Origin: Metaphire vulgaris
Taxonomy: Eukaryota > Annelida > Clitellata > Crassiclitellata > Megascolecidae
Reading direction: 5' to 3'
Assembly: GCA_018105865.1 (NCBI GenBank)
Contig: CM030845.1
Location: 13,453,390 to 13,517,389, forward strand
Length of the DNA: 64,000 nucleotides
Shown: piece after piece, positions 10,601 to 22,792 of the stretch
Layout of the letters: every line of letters begins with the position of its first letter
Numbering within the stretch: the first letter of the stretch is position 1
The notes under the pieces: generated by a model
What the model saw: the letters and a program-made list of their open reading frames with translations, nothing else
Database searches by the model: none
What the model was told of the DNA's origin: nothing
Program-made: the position numbers and the translations under genes

Positions 10601-11444
10601 CAGGGCGCGATTTGTAGGGGGGAAATTGGGAATCTCCCAACCCCACCCCCACTGTCCAACTACCCCCACCCCTCAACTGAGATGAGTACTGACATCCCAG
10701 CCAGGGAAGTCAATCTCTCCCCTCCCCCACTGAGACTGAGTCAGGAAAATGCATTCACCGTCAGCAGAGGGAGAACATTTTTTCGGCACTTCGCGCCGAG
10801 CATGAGTAAAAGAATGAAACTTGATGTTCGGTGGTAACTGGAGACAGAGTAATAGTTTACCTAGCAGAACTGTGCAAAGTAGATCCGTCACTAGCCTTGG
10901 ATCAGTTCCGACAGTACAAGAAGAACAATGTGAAAGTAATCGGCAATTTGCTTGCTTCAGTACTCAGTGGAATTCAAATTCTGCCTATCTCGTCAGCTGA
11001 ATGTGAGTGGGGCTTCTCGTGCATGAATATAAATGATACACAATACACATACGCTAGTTAGAAATCAACTCGGTATTCATACACTTTCATCTCTTGGGTA
11101 TGCGATGGGCGACATGCTGCCTCAGATGCACCAACTGACAAAAAAACTGACAAGACATCTGTGACAATTCCTGCCATGGCAACTCTCTATTAGTGTTAAG
11201 TAATAGGCTTACTTGCTTGAGTTTAGTTGGAGATTTTCAATTGTTGCAACTTGCAGTTGCACTATTACATTTATGGTTTAAATAAATGGTGTGTGACAAT
11301 TTATATAAATAACATTAAAAGTCAGAGCAAAGTACTGTGCATTAAACCATGCATTTCATTGTCCCCCCCCACTGCTCGTCATGCCCCCACTGCTGATGTT
11401 CCCCTGTAATGCCCCCACTGCTCCGGGTTACAAATCGCACCCTG
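10601..11444. mobile_element. hAT transposon relic with internal deletion
   Basis: Termini CAGGGCGCGATTTGTA and TACAAATCGCACCCTG are inverted repeats. The flanks GTATGGAG (10,593-10,600) and GTAGGGAG (11,445-11,452) are a 7/8-matching TSD. The interior retains the hAT dimerisation region, so this is an internally deleted copy of an autonomous hAT. At 844 bp it is far shorter than a full element. Confidence 0.9.
10831..11185 (+). pseudogene. hAT transposase C-terminal dimerisation domain (fragment)
   Basis: The first frame, to 11,061, contains YLAELCKVDPSLALDQF and LPISSAECEWGFSCMN (about 10,984-11,031), the conserved hAT C-terminal dimerisation signature (SSAxxERxFS). After a +1 frameshift near 11,056 the reading continues with RNQLGIHTLSSLGYAMGD up to about 11,160. 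The N-terminal zinc finger and RNase H-like catalytic core are missing. The piece lies between the TIRs at 10,601 and 11,444. It cannot make active transposase. Confidence 0.85.
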
Positions 11445-11493
11445 GTAGGGAGCATCAGTTTAAGGTCTATGTGTATTTAAATAGACCCGAAAC

Positions 11494-11687
11494 CAGGGGC
11501 GTAGCCAGGAATTTGATTCGGGAGAGTATAAATTTTGAGGGGGTATAAACATTAATATAAACCATATAAACTGCATATAACCACAAATAACCAGTTAACC
11601 ACATAGAAATCACATAAAAACTTCAAGGTATACCAGATTTTGGGGGTATATATACCGATATACCCTCCCCCAGTCGCTACGCCTCTG
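11494..11687. mobile_element. hAT-type miniature element (CAGNGGCGTAGC family)
   Basis: Left end CAGGGGCGTAGCCAGG, right end CGCTACGCCTCTG. Perfect 8-bp TSD CCCGAAAC at 11,486-11,493 and 11,688-11,695. It is 194 bp and noncoding. Same terminal family as the element at 34,634. Confidence 0.93.
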
Positions 11688-11719
11688 CCCGAAACGACTC
11701 ACTTCATCAGAATTCAACA

Positions 11720-11994
11720 GTGAAAGAGCCTATTAATACCATTAATACGGTTCCGCGACCCAACGCGACGCACTCAAACCGTCGCCAATCAACCTCATGC
11801 GCTCGATTGTTCCGCAAAGTCGCACGATTGCGACGGATGAAGAGACAGAGCCTAAATAGGCCTCTTTTCAAATCGGCAGTGACCCTTAACCGCTTGGAAA
11901 ATCTCCTTACATCACTTAAAGTCACTGTTTCGGAAACGAAAGCCGCTGTTAACACCACTGCACAGTCTCGGCAAATGATAAAGGAATCTTTAAA
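11720..11994. other. No gene assigned
   Basis: Both strands are open over about 250 bp, but neither product is recognisable. Blocks GCGACCCAACGC and CGCCAATCAACC recur near 12,477-12,525, so part of it is a repeat copy. Confidence 0.3.
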
Positions 11995-12840
11995 TCAGGG
12001 GTGCACAACCTTTTAAGGACGAAGGGCCACATTTTTCGGTCCCAAGACTCCGCGGGCCACATGCGTTTTTTCTAATGCAGAAGTGGTACGTTGACAGTAA
12101 CCGTTAATAGCAATATTTAATATGGTTATGGATAAAATTTATTTCACAGGACTAATGTAATTAATAGAATTTCTGATGAATACAATAAATCCAGTTAAAC
12201 AAATGAAATTGAAATGATTGGTACTGTAATTTTAATGTAGAATTGAAGGTCAAGGCCTTGTTAATCAAAAAAAAAAAAAAAATACTATGACCATGTTCAA
12301 TTATTAATTCATACAATTTAAAACCCAAATGTCATTCGCGCCTTTTTATAGCCAATGGAGTTGAAACGTCTTTAACAATCTTATTCATATTTTGTGGCAC
12401 AATTCAAAACCGAGCACTCAACCGGAACCTTAGAACATTTTTCTTCAATTTCATTACAGAATATGTTTGTTCACGCGACCCAACGCAAATAGTCACTTTA
12501 AAATGGCCGACGCCAATCAACCATATTAGCGCTCAGAAAAAGTTGTTCCAAGGGTCTAAGTCGCCATCAATTCAAGTTATTTTTAGAAGAGACTTTAGCC
12601 TCTTACCATGACATACCATATTATACAGATGTGAGAGAGCAGAGACGAATTTTAGAATGCTTTGTTGATAGCAGAAATTCGTGATTTTCTTAACAGTCAA
12701 TTAAGGGCACAATAATAATAAATGATAATAACAAGGCTTAAAGTGTAACACCAATATAAAAACAAGAAAACCTTCACCTTCAGTCTCTGCAAATGAAATA
12801 AAGGAAAAAATCGTCGGCGGGCCACCAGTAAATTTACCCT
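11995..12840. mobile_element. hAT-type element, left end clear, right end eroded
   Basis: The left end CAGGGGTGCACAACCTTTT followed by GGGCCACA is typical of a widespread hAT-type nonautonomous family. GGCGGGCCACCAG near 12,818 may mark the opposite side. No TSD could be matched, so the right boundary is approximate. A 14-bp A run lies near 12,269. Confidence 0.4.
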
Positions 12841-13188
12841 GTTTACTGTTTAGATACGATAACTAACTAAAGAAGCGTGCACAAGTCTTTGGTACAGTGC
12901 AGTAACACGTGCAGTAGGTCTACGCCCAATATTAACATTGTCCGGACAGGGTAAACTGGTCGGCCGCCTCGTAGGCTAGACCTAGGCCTATACAAGGCTG
13001 CACAATGACTTCTTACTACTGTATTAGCATAATTAATTCATTAAGAAGTGCCTGGACTATCCAGATTTTCTGGCCTGTTATATGCCTATTTGACAGTGAT
13101 TTTTTTAAAATTAAGTCACCAGGAAATTTCGGGATCATTAAAGAAAATTAGAAACATTCAGTTTATCAGCTCATGATTGGGTCATTTG
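12841..13188. other. Nothing recognised
   Basis: AT-rich single-copy-looking sequence with no reading frame or repeat termini that I can support. Confidence 0.35.
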
Positions 13189-13250
13189 AAACTGCCCCAC
13201 CACGCTGTTTCTAATTACTCGGAATTAGAAACAGCGTGGTGGGGCAGTTT
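13189..13250. repeat. Perfect 28-bp inverted repeat (hairpin)
   Basis: The arm AAACTGCCCCACCACGCTGT... (13,189-13,216) is followed by the 6-nt loop ACTCGG and the exact reverse complement at 13,223-13,250. All 28 positions pair. It could be a small-RNA precursor, a fold-back element remnant or a palindrome formed during repair. Confidence 0.9.
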
Positions 13251-13399
13251 GTCGGTTTGTTACAACTAAAAATACCTTAAATATTTTGAATGTACTGAAG
13301 CGACGCCACTTAGGCCCTAATCTAGTAATTTTAAGACAGCCAGCGTTTAGTTTTTCGCAAGATCAGCGGAACGTCAGGCTGACCCGTTCGGATATATTG

Positions 13400-13545
13400 A
13401 CCATTGCCTGACTGATCATGCACCTTTCCCATTGCTATTTCAAGAAAGGCTAAGCGACTAAGAATAAGAGAATAAGCAAATAAGCAGCTACTGTTGTACT
13501 ACTTTCCAAAGCGCTATATAAATCCACAAGATTTTACTTATTCGA
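13400..13545 (+). repeat. LINE 3' end
   Basis: Contains AAAGCGCTATATAAATCC followed by ACAAGATTTTACTTA, the L2/CR1-type 3' terminus. No coding part is seen. Confidence 0.5.
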
Positions 13546-13888
13546 CCTACACTGGGACAGATAAAAGCCAAAAGTTTTGATCCGTGCAAAGTCCACCACA
13601 ATCAGTGAAGGTTAAAGCCCCTATTCCGGAAATGGTGAAGTGCTCTTATCTGAATTCACAAATCCAAAACACAATTTGATTCCGAATTTATCATACGGGA
13701 ATTTAATTCACCCGATTTTGTTGGCTAACGGGTTAGAATGCACCGGGTACGGCGTGCCAGTTCTCAGTTCTCTGTTTTACGAAATGAGAGCCACGAGGTT
13801 TCAAGACACGAACTGAGCCACTGTTAAAGCATCTATTGATTCTATTCCTACCGGTAATTGTCCTTATTATCAGATGCGTCATTATAAC
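13546..13888. other. Nothing recognised
   Basis: No supported gene or repeat boundary. Confidence 0.3.
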
Positions 13889-14175
13889 CAGAGGAGTAGC
13901 CAGGAACCTGGAATAGGAGGACATGGGCGCCCACACTTGTCCCCCTGGAAAATGCAAATACCAATATTTCACATTAAAATTTGAAAACTTTGCTAAAATA
14001 TTAACCGTGACCGTTGTGTTAAAACGTGTTTTGCCCCTCTTGCCCGTGGAAAAATTTATGTGGCGTAACCATGACCAATGTGTTTTGTCCCTCCTGAAAA
14101 ATTTCTGTGGGCGCCCATGGGAGGAGGAACCAAAATTTTTTTCAGATAAAGTCTAGACAAGCAAAAAGGGCCATC
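13889..14175. mobile_element. Partial CAGAGGNGTAGC-type element
   Basis: The left end CAGAGGAGTAGCCAGGAACC matches the hAT-type family at 34,634. GGGCGCCCA blocks and the motif GACAAGCAAAAAGG (14,156-14,172, reverse orientation) are inside. No right TIR is found, so it is truncated or rearranged. Confidence 0.5.
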
Positions 14176-14351
14176 GTGTCAGACGCTTTAAACTTTTGTG
14201 CATTCTCCTCAATCATGACCGCCATCTCCCAACTACTCAACGGTTTTGCGCAAATCTCACGACCAGTCCCAGTCTAGTACTTGAAAACCGGAATAGAAAG
14301 CTGAAAGCAAATGGTCAGTTCAGGCAAATAAACGTTGAGATATGCAAGAAC

Positions 14352-14529
14352 CAGTGCTTATTCTAGGCCTTCTCTGGGGGAATTCCCCCAAGTTTTGAAA
14401 TTCCCCCAAAAAATTTTGTTAACTGGGGATGGAAATCCCCCCAGGTGTGGAGACTCAGACCTTGTCCCCCAAAAAACATTTCAAAATCCCCCTTCCCCCC
14501 AATGTCAGGGTGGCTAGAATAAACACTGT
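14352..14529. mobile_element. CAGTGYTTATTCTAG miniature element, copy 1
   Basis: Ends CAGTGCTTATTCTAG and CTAGAATAAACACTG. The flanks GCAAGAAC occur on both sides, with one extra T at the right junction. It is 178 bp with CCCCC/GGGGG-rich interior blocks. Copy 2 lies at 26,354. Confidence 0.85.
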
Positions 14530-16800
14530 GCAAGAACTGAGGACCATAGTGATTTCAGACTCTGTTATTTTATGGACAGTGAATTAGTGATGAAGGCAAC
14601 TGAGGAGATGTGGGAATTAGGTTAAAAGCCAAGTCAAGTATAAAAAAGCGCCATTACAGACGATATTATATTAACTGCTATAGCAAAAGAATGACCAAAG
14701 AAGACAACGGACAGAAGTCATGGCGTCGTTAATGCTCATAAGTAAACGGCTCTTGATAAATGAAGTAGCTTATAAACCGATTTTGTGCTCAATGCGTTGT
14801 GCCACTTGGTTACACCTCGATGAGCACGGGGAGCTCAGATTCGACAAATTACTTGTCAGTTTTGGTTTGTAAGTTTAAAAGTTCGCCACCTGCTATCTGC
14901 AATGCTAACATTATGTTCAGGCCTAAGTCTAGGCCTATGCTATGCACTGCAATCCGCTTCTCTCATGCACCTCTAACGAATGTACAGTGAAGCCTTGTTA
15001 AATGGTCACTGTCTGTTCTGGCAAATTCTAGGGCAAGAGGCGAAGTTAGAGACTCAACGCAAAAAACAAATACGAAGCCTCACAACAGTGAAGCATACAC
15101 AGCTGTGTTGACTTAAATATTGGAATTGATCAATTAATTGTGACAAATTAACTGGAATTTATTAATTTGCCCAATTCTAAAATCTAGATTCTAGACTGAC
15201 GTCAGATTCAAAGAATGCAGTCAAATAAACACAAGAAACTGGTTCAGCAGCAGCACCGATCAGACACTGCGGGCTGGAATGGAACTGTTTGGGGAGGAGG
15301 GAGAGGAATATGATGCCGTTTCTCTTAATCTGTCAACCATTCCGACCAGGCAGCAGACGAACGTAATTCAAATGACAGTTATTAATATTACTGACAGCAT
15401 TATCTTGATTTTTAGTTGCTTAATATTTATTATTTGCTTATAAACAAACGATAAATGGCATAAAATTGTACAATATAAATAGACCCTCCAAATCTCCAAT
15501 AAGTAATTCGAATGAAGCATCAGTCTCACTGAACTGTTATCACTGGATCACCACTCATAAAAACCAATATATGAATAATTCTAACAACATATTTATTACT
15601 ATACTGACACTATGAGTGCGGTGAAGGATTTCTGGGTAATGATGAAATACGGAAGTCATGTTACACAGGAACATAGGCCCACTCACTGGCAAGTGCATGA
15701 GGCAAAGATGGCGGCATTTCGAGGTAAAATGATGGCAGGAAATACGTTTCAGACTTATGCATGGTGAGAGATAAGTTTGGACAACAGGAGACAAAGATAA
15801 TGAGACTTTACTGTATATGGTGACATGCAAGGCCCAAAAGGATGTAGATCCTACAAATGCTTAGAAATCTTAGGACAGAGAAGGTGGTTGCTGTCTGCTG
15901 GATATATTTGCATAAAGGCTAAGCTTATAAATCACTGCAACTGATGACGTCAATTCACCTTTCTAGTCTTCTAAAATGGAAAGGAATGTTAACACATCCA
16001 AATGTAGCAGATTACCGGGTATATAGTTTATTAAACCTAATGAACCATCGTAAACATCCAGTTGCTGAAAGTCTACAACAAGTGATTACCGTAAATCTGA
16101 GTATTTGAACTTTAAGTACGAACAGTCTGAAAACCAAGACATTACCGTACACAGTCACAGCAGACGATGCAGAGTAATTCTAAAACTTGCAGAGCAATTT
16201 CTGCAGAATTATGCAAGCTTAGGAAAAAAGTAGTTTCCTTCATTTCAGAACAAATTTTATTTACAACTTTTTAAAATATTGTCATTTAAACTACACGTTA
16301 CTACAGTACTGGGCTAAAATTTATAGACTCAATTGAAGTTATGAGCATGAATATAAAAACTAGCCTTGGGCTGATGATAGAATTGGATAAACCAGCAATC
16401 ATAACTCTAGTAAACCTATTTAAGCAGGTTTTAAATTTAAAACGGAAATATGGTTCTACACGAACAGTCAAGTTTGCATAACATAAATGATAACAGGAAA
16501 TGAAACATATTGCTACAATCTGATATTCAGGACATGACAAAGCTTAGCAATGAGTTGATCTGCTTGAATTTTGAGATTAACCGAAAACACATTTGAATAA
16601 TTTCATTAAAATTAAAGAAAAAGTCTTAGTTCTGTCAAAATAACAATCAAACCCAAAGAACATAACTGCTTGGTCACAAAGATTTCTGAATGAAATGATG
16701 TGCACGATATTGGAATATTTTATGTATATTCTGCATATTTTTGGAACTGTGGCCTGCCCTCCATAAAGCTTAGACATGTCCATGGCTTAGACCTACTCCC
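14530..16800. other. Long AT-rich non-coding stretch
   Basis: I find no supported exon, RNA gene or complete repeat. Short open frames here lack family motifs. It could be intron or intergenic sequence. Confidence 0.35.
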
Positions 16801-16808
16801 GATTGTCA

Positions 16809-17523
16809 CAGAGCCGTAACTAGGTGGGGGCAGGGGGCAAGTTGGCCCGGGCGCCGTCTTGAGAGGGGACGCCAGAATCCAAGCCTTGATTTATTCAGGA
16901 TGTGAGTTTTACAGTTCCTCTTCTTATCTATGTGTCGTCCTCTGTCAGATGGTTGACGGTCATTTTCTTCAAGTTCTTTCTATTTTCTGCAGCTATTTTT
17001 AGGGCTCCATAGTTCTTTGTGTTTGTCCAGTCAAAGATGTCGTCCATTCAGCTTCTTCTCGGTCAACCCCTTCCCGTTGTTCCTTCTATTCTACCTTCCA
17101 TTATTATCAGTGGCAGTCTATGGCTGAACCTCTCATGACGAACCTCTCATGACGTGACCAGCGTAAGACATTTTTCTTCCTGTTTCCACGTTGCTGTTGT
17201 TTTGCTTCTTTCTATGACTCTTTTGTTTGTTACCTTGTCCATCTAGCTGATTCTCAAGATCCTTCTGTAACACCATAATTCAAAGGTCGTGATTTTTTCA
17301 TTATAGCTAAGAAGTTAAAAACGCCCGCCAAAGGCATTGCCTGTATGTATGACAAGCAAAAATGGTAATCACTGCTAATGTTTTATTCACTCCTCAAGGT
17401 GGTGGAAAGTCAGAAGTCAGAAAAGCAAAAAGGTGTCATCAGTTTTCAAACTAGGCCTATATTGGGGGGGGGGCCAAAAATTGATATCTTGCCCCAGCGC
17501 CAAATACTCTAGCTATGGCTCTG
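16809..17523. mobile_element. hAT-type element with nested LINE fragment
   Basis: Ends CAGAGCCGTAACTAGG and CTAGCTATGGCTCTG. Perfect 8-bp TSD GATTGTCA at 16,801-16,808 and 17,524-17,531. The interior holds a degraded minus-strand LINE C-terminus and two reverse-oriented copies of the shared motif (GACAAGCAAAAATGG at 17,351; AAAAGCAAAAAGG at 17,421). Confidence 0.92.
16885..17285 (-). pseudogene. Degraded LINE reverse transcriptase C-terminus
   Basis: Minus-strand reading gives traces such as ILRISWMDKVTNKRVIER and KMSYAGHVMRGS, the region after the catalytic domain in RTE/I-like LINEs. Many stops and frame changes show it is old. It sits inside the hAT-type element at 16,809-17,523. Confidence 0.5.
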
Positions 17524-17531
17524 GATTGTCA

Positions 17532-18071
17532 CTGTCTGAGTATCACAGTTCTATAAATGAATAGCACATTTTCCTTCAAATCTAATTCAGACCCAGTCAA
17601 AGTACTTGTAAATCTCATTAGCCATTAGAAAAACAAAACTAAAAATGGTTATTGACATGGTCCTGCAAAATGATTTACTGAGATAAACCAGGCCCATCAG
17701 ATTGTTTCTAAATCAGCTAACAGCAAGGTTCTTTACTATAAACAAAGAGATTTGAATCCTGTCAAAGATTCAGACAAAACTCTTTTAGGGCATTCACTCC
17801 CATATTTACAACAACTACACAAACAGGTTTCCATATGATCATCATATATGATCATCATAGGCTCATGTTTCAGTACTCTGCTCCATAAGGCCTTCAGCAG
17901 GATTTCAAAGGTGCCAAAACAGTGATAGGTTTAGACTTTAGAGCAAAATTAACTTACATTTCTAAGAACTGTAACTGTCATTCAACAACACAAACTGCCA
18001 AAATTGGCTGGTAAAATTTTAGTTCAGAGCTTCTTATTCTGCAGATACTTGGAATTCAGCACAGCCCTTAA

Positions 18072-18111
<40 letters not shown>

Positions 18112-19640
18112 CAAAAGCATTTGTAGAATATAATTTATGTAATCTCTAACCAAATTTTAAAGTATTTTTCAAATTATAACATGATTGGGAAATTATAAAA
18201 TTTTTGCAAAATAGCTGAAAGCAAGAACTGCCTAAAGTATTTAATTAAGCAACTCTCAGAATTAAAGTCTCTACAAGAACTGACTTTGTGAACATTAATA
18301 ATCATATTCCAGACCAGATTACAGTAGCTATCCACTACTAACCACCTGCTGTGAAATCATCTCCTGGAATGTGACTTATAAACTACACCACAGACAGGAT
18401 TCTGACCAATAATTTCAACTGCAAGCAACCATTCACTGACACTCCATTATTATAATGGTTCAATAGAAGCTATTGATTTCATCTGGTATTCAACAGGACA
18501 GCTTGTCTTGCAGAGGTAATGCATGCCTTCCTTTGTTTCATTTGCCTCTGCCCTATGGCGTCACACACTCTTTTGTTGAACAAGCAGCTACTGTTAATGT
18601 GTGAGCTGAATAATATTCTTCTGCTGATACTTTGCAATTATATCTACAGTCCCAGTCAGCTGCCGGGGATATATCCTTAGACTGGTTCTGCATGAATAAT
18701 GTAATCAAGTTGAGTCAAACTCTGCACCCTCAATTAACATCTTTTGCTGCATTTGTTTATTCCTTTATCATAGAAACGGAAGAGCCTGATTTCAAACAAT
18801 GACAGTGATGGTCAAATACAATGGTTCTGCCTCATTGGGCAGGAGCTACCTTCCCTCAATGGTTGAGCACTATTAAAATACACAAGACATACATACACAC
18901 TGTAACACACCCACAAACAAACAGCAAATATATGCTGTCACATATCAGCACTGCTTCTTGACCAAAACATTGTGAAACCACACCCTACCAAGCAGCAATT
19001 GATGGTGAAAGAAGCTCAAGAATGTCCATATAAAATCCTATTTTTAAAGTATATTATAGCAATGCCTTCTTACTTCCTGCAGTAAAGAGGAAACAGAAAT
19101 GAAATGGCACAGTCCTCTAATTACTGTATGCCAGAATAAAACTGCTCATTTTATAACTGGCTTTCAAAGTCATCAACAGCTGATCAATTTTTCATCATAT
19201 TGTTATTTCTTTTTATAAACTGCTTTAATTGTTTTTTATTGTTATTTGCAGATTTAACATGCCATCACTATGCATTCAAATATCTGTCTAAATTTTAGGT
19301 GTCATGAATTATAAGAACTATTGCCTTTTCTTGCTTTCCTTTTAACGTAGTTTTTATTTGGACTTGTATTGGTTTTATGCCCGATGAAGGAATTTATATT
19401 TTTCTGAGCCTGGGAATGCATTACACATGTTATAAAATCTTTACATTTGCATTTTCCAGCCTTATCGTTAACAATTAAATTTTCTTTGCAATTTCCTAAA
19501 TAGAAATTCCCGTAACCTGCAATAGAAATGTCCTTCTCTCAGCCGAGTTATGGTGGTAACCTTTCCCTCCATCCACAATTTGTGAGATGGCACTTTAATT
19601 TGTTAAATTCCAATATACATGATTGTATTTGCACTGATCA
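17532..19640. other. AT-rich non-coding stretch with an (AC)n tract
   Basis: An AC microsatellite lies at 18,074-18,110. No exon with motif support is visible in the remaining 2 kb. Confidence 0.4.
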
Positions 19641-19689
19641 ATTTTTTAAAACACAATACGGGTCAAACTCAGCAGCCAATTTTTCATAA

Positions 19690-19880
19690 AAATAGTGGGC
19701 GTCAGACTGCACCGTACCTTACTGCAAGACCACTGCGAAGAAACATGCTCTCTCTCTGGCTGGACCCAGGCTCTGCTGGTACAGGTCCACCAGACTGAAC
19801 ATCTTACTACCTTCAGGTCTAGACTAAAAACGCATATATTCCTGATTCCATATCCTCCGTAGCCGGAACCATGAAGTACG
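19690..19880 (+). pseudogene. LINE reverse transcriptase C-terminal tip
   Basis: One plus-strand frame reads EHLTTFRSRLKTHIFLIP, the conserved end of CR1/L2-type ORF2 (TFKSRLKTHLF). Only this tip and some 3' sequence survive. A long minus-strand frame over the same bases has no family motif and was discounted. Confidence 0.6.
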
Positions 19881-20020
19881 GATTGACCTCTGAATTTCAA
19901 CCACAAATCATCACAGACAAGGTCACGACTACTATTTCTTACCAAAGCAACCATCGACTGGTACTGATGTACTACTACAATGGTGCTAAAGAAGTTTCCT
20001 CCTACTACTACTACTACACC

Positions 20021-20086
20021 CAGTGGTGTCGCTAGGGGGTGCAGACCGCACCGGGTGACACCACCCAGAGGGGTGACACCAAACTG
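20021..20086. mobile_element. CAGTGGTGTCGCTAGG element fragment
   Basis: The sequence begins CAGTGGTGTCGCTAGGGGG and continues with GACCGCACCGGGTGACACC, typical of the left end of a dispersed miniature element. It ends with no clear partner. Confidence 0.4.
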
Positions 20087-20158
20087 AGAAATTGGAAATG
20101 TTAAAATTCTATAAAACAGAGTCAACAGACGGAGCTCATTCTCCTCAGGTTTCATAGC

Positions 20159-20859
20159 CACTGGCGTAGCTACATCGGAGCAACATGGAGCAATTGCTCC
20201 AGTCGGATCGCCCAGAGTCACTTGTACAAATCATGCAAAACCAATGAGAAAATTTTTGGGGTGGGATGGGAAGTAGGCCAGGTATAATAGTTGGCTCTGC
20301 AAGACTGCAACTGGTTGGTTATAACTGTACACGGATTTTTGTGTCTAAAATGTGCTAAAATTCACCCACAGGCCTTTGTAATTTAAAATTTTTTTCCGGG
20401 GAATAGTACTGTAGCATGACTCAGTGGACTGAGCTGATATAGGCTGGCAATCTATATCTCAGAGTCCGAGCAGAAGAGCAGAAGATCCCCATCGTATCTG
20501 CTGCAATGACATGCACAACAGACACATTGTCCTAGTTTAGCATTTGTGTAGGCTTCAGTGTATCAGCATCAGATGCAATGGGTGAGGGTGAGCGGCGAGG
20601 TGGGGAGAGATGGTTGTCGACGTGTCACTGCTGTTCGCTCAAATTGAAGGATGATCCTGTCTTTCTGTGTGTCTAAAATGGGTTAAAATTCACCTAAAAG
20701 CATCTGTAATTTTAAAAATTGTCCCGGGGGTAACATCTCTGTTAAAAGGGGGGGGAGGGAAAGGAAGTCGGGAAGGGGAGGAAGAAGTTAAGAAGGGAGG
20801 GGAGGGAGAAGAAGGCGGATGTTTTGCTCAGATAGCCATTTTTCATAGCTACGCCAATG
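20159..20859. mobile_element. hAT-type element with perfect TSD
   Basis: Ends CACTGGCGTAGCTA and TAGCTACGCCAATG. Perfect 8-bp TSD TTCATAGC at 20,151-20,158 and 20,860-20,867. The 701-bp interior is noncoding and includes a purine-rich GGGGGGAGGGAAAGG stretch (about 20,748-20,815). Confidence 0.88.
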
Positions 20860-20997
20860 TTCATAGCCGATTATGTAGGCCTAGTAAAGTAAGATTTGGA
20901 AGAGGTCCCTGGCGGAAGTCTGGAGAGGTCCCTGGTGCACTGTCTGGAGCGGCCACTGACTACACCCATTTCAAAATTAACTATATTTTTTCAGTGA

Positions 20998-21160
20998 TGT
21001 TAACAAGGACCGACCCACCAAGGACGAGGATAAGGACAAGGACCGACCCCCCAAGAACGAGGATGACACCCTCCAAGGACGAGGACAAGGACTTACCCAG
21101 CACAAGGACCACAAGGACTGACCCCAAGAACAAGGACAAGGACCAACCTCTGTCAGACAA
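20998..21160. repeat. AAGGAC/GAGGAC minisatellite, array 1
   Basis: Irregular hexamers AAGGAC, GAGGAC and AAGGACCGACCC repeat over about 150 bp. The frame over it reads as Arg/Thr/Asp-rich and is probably not a protein. Array 2 is at 21,600-21,702. Confidence 0.8.
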
Positions 21161-21333
21161 AAAAGTCAGAAAGAAAAAAAAACCAAACACAATTTAATTT
21201 TTGAATCACAAAATTAGAAAAGCAAACAAAAATGTTTAAACATAAGGTAGTCAACAGCAATGCTGCATTTCAAATGCGCCTTTGGCTTTAGCCACCTATA
21301 GCTATGTTACTGCGCTGAAGAAATTGTTTTAAT

Positions 21334-21335
<2 letters not shown>

Positions 21336-21373
<38 letters not shown>
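21336..21373. repeat. (AAT)n microsatellite
   Basis: About 12 AAT units. Confidence 0.95.
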
Positions 21374-21375
<2 letters not shown>

Positions 21376-21599
21376 GAAAAAGTGTTTACAGCAGCTGATC
21401 AGTCAACTCTAATTATGAGACCACTTTTTTCGTTCAACTGGAGCCGACGTCGCAGGGAAACAAAGAATTGCTAAAAGAATCAACTGGTATTATAAAGGAA
21501 ACAATAACTAAACATTTAGAGTAACTCAACGCAATATGTAGCCAAAATATAAATCCATAAAAACATAATTATCAGTACAACTGAAAATGGTATACCCTA

Positions 21600-21702
21600 T
21601 AAGGACTTTTCATGAAAGGACCAGGACAAGGACCGATCTGCAAGGACGAGGATAAGGACGAGGACCGAACCCCCAAGGACGAGGACAAGGACAAGGACTT
21701 CA
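21600..21702. repeat. AAGGAC/GAGGAC minisatellite, array 2
   Basis: Same hexamers and the same AAGGACCGA and GGACGAGGATAAGGAC sub-blocks as the array at 20,998. Confidence 0.8.
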
Positions 21703-21709
21703 AATTGTT

Positions 21710-22790
21710 GACATTAACATCACTGTATTTTTGTAACAAAAATTTTTGCAACTCCATCTGACTAAAAAAAATGAATTTAGATTTCTGGTCTATCCACTGA
21801 CTAATGAATAGATTTCTTACTTATTTATTTAGAACGAAAGCGGAAACACCGCAAAAGGTGACTGAAGCGGAGGTAACATCTACGCCAAGGTTTTCATGTG
21901 TGTGTGTGTGTGCGTGTGTTATAATTCATATTTTTTGAAATTTTGGGTGTGTATAGCATTTTTCACATTTCCTCGTGTTACCGTCAGCCGAAGTAAACAC
22001 CACCCTCGCTTCCATTTGCCGACCCGGTTTTTTTCCCTTTAAAATTTTGGTCAGCCCATCTCATCATCATCATCATCACATGGCATCGGCGGCCTTATTT
22101 TATACTCTAATTACCTAATTAATGATCGCTGTAATGTTGCAGCATATTTTTAAAAGTGGTAGAATCGATAATTAATCTGGAAAAACCTAAAAGACTAAGA
22201 TTAATCATTGACTAAACGGCGTCCGAACGTACGTAATGTTCAGTCGACGGCTGTTAGTCTGTTCCCAGTCCGTTGCCGATTCAATCAGTAAGACGACATA
22301 TTAAATAATAAATATTATAGACGCACGCGTAAGTTTAATACTTCAGCTGCCAGCATATTGAAGGCTCGATAAGAAATACGTCAGCACAGTCGCAAATACG
22401 ATTCAAAAAGCAGAGATACTCACCGACAGGCAACGCCTTCACACGACCTTTCCGTAAGACAATCAGTCGACAGTTGCTTATGGCCGATCACGTGCAATAT
22501 TTATTGTTAATCAGCGTCTTATGGCGGGGGGGAAGTCTCGATTGGCCGGGGAGTCTCAGTGGTCCCGGTCCTTCGCACGATTTCGCCTATCGATGCTTTG
22601 ACCTACTTTCATAATATTTACGGCTCCCGCGCTGTTTAGACGCTGGCCGCCTAACAAGCATCGAGCATTGATTTACGGTATGCGGGTCTCGCTCAGCTGG
22701 AAGAAACTCGGCGAACCACGCATCGGCCACAGCCGCTGCCATGGTTGTGCAGGACGTCTCTCGGTCCGATCCCAACTCCCGAGTTGAAAC
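21710..22790. other. No gene recognised; GC-richer part at 22,440-22,790
   Basis: A short TG tract lies near 21,898 and a CAT tract near 22,061. The block at 22,440-22,790 is rich in CpG with a GATCACGTG site and could be a promoter. No exon next to it can be supported. Confidence 0.3.
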
Positions 22791-22792
22791 GA

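Noticed and set aside
11720..12016. 98-codon basic frame
   Set aside because: The opposite strand is equally open, it has no ATG start, and part of the sequence is repeated near 12,480.
19646..20221. 191-codon minus-strand frame
   Set aside because: It crosses a plus-strand LINE C-terminus and two miniature-element ends; the sequence has no protein family motif.
20667..21197. 176-codon Arg/Thr/Asp-rich frame
   Set aside because: It covers a purine-rich element interior and a hexamer minisatellite; not a credible protein.
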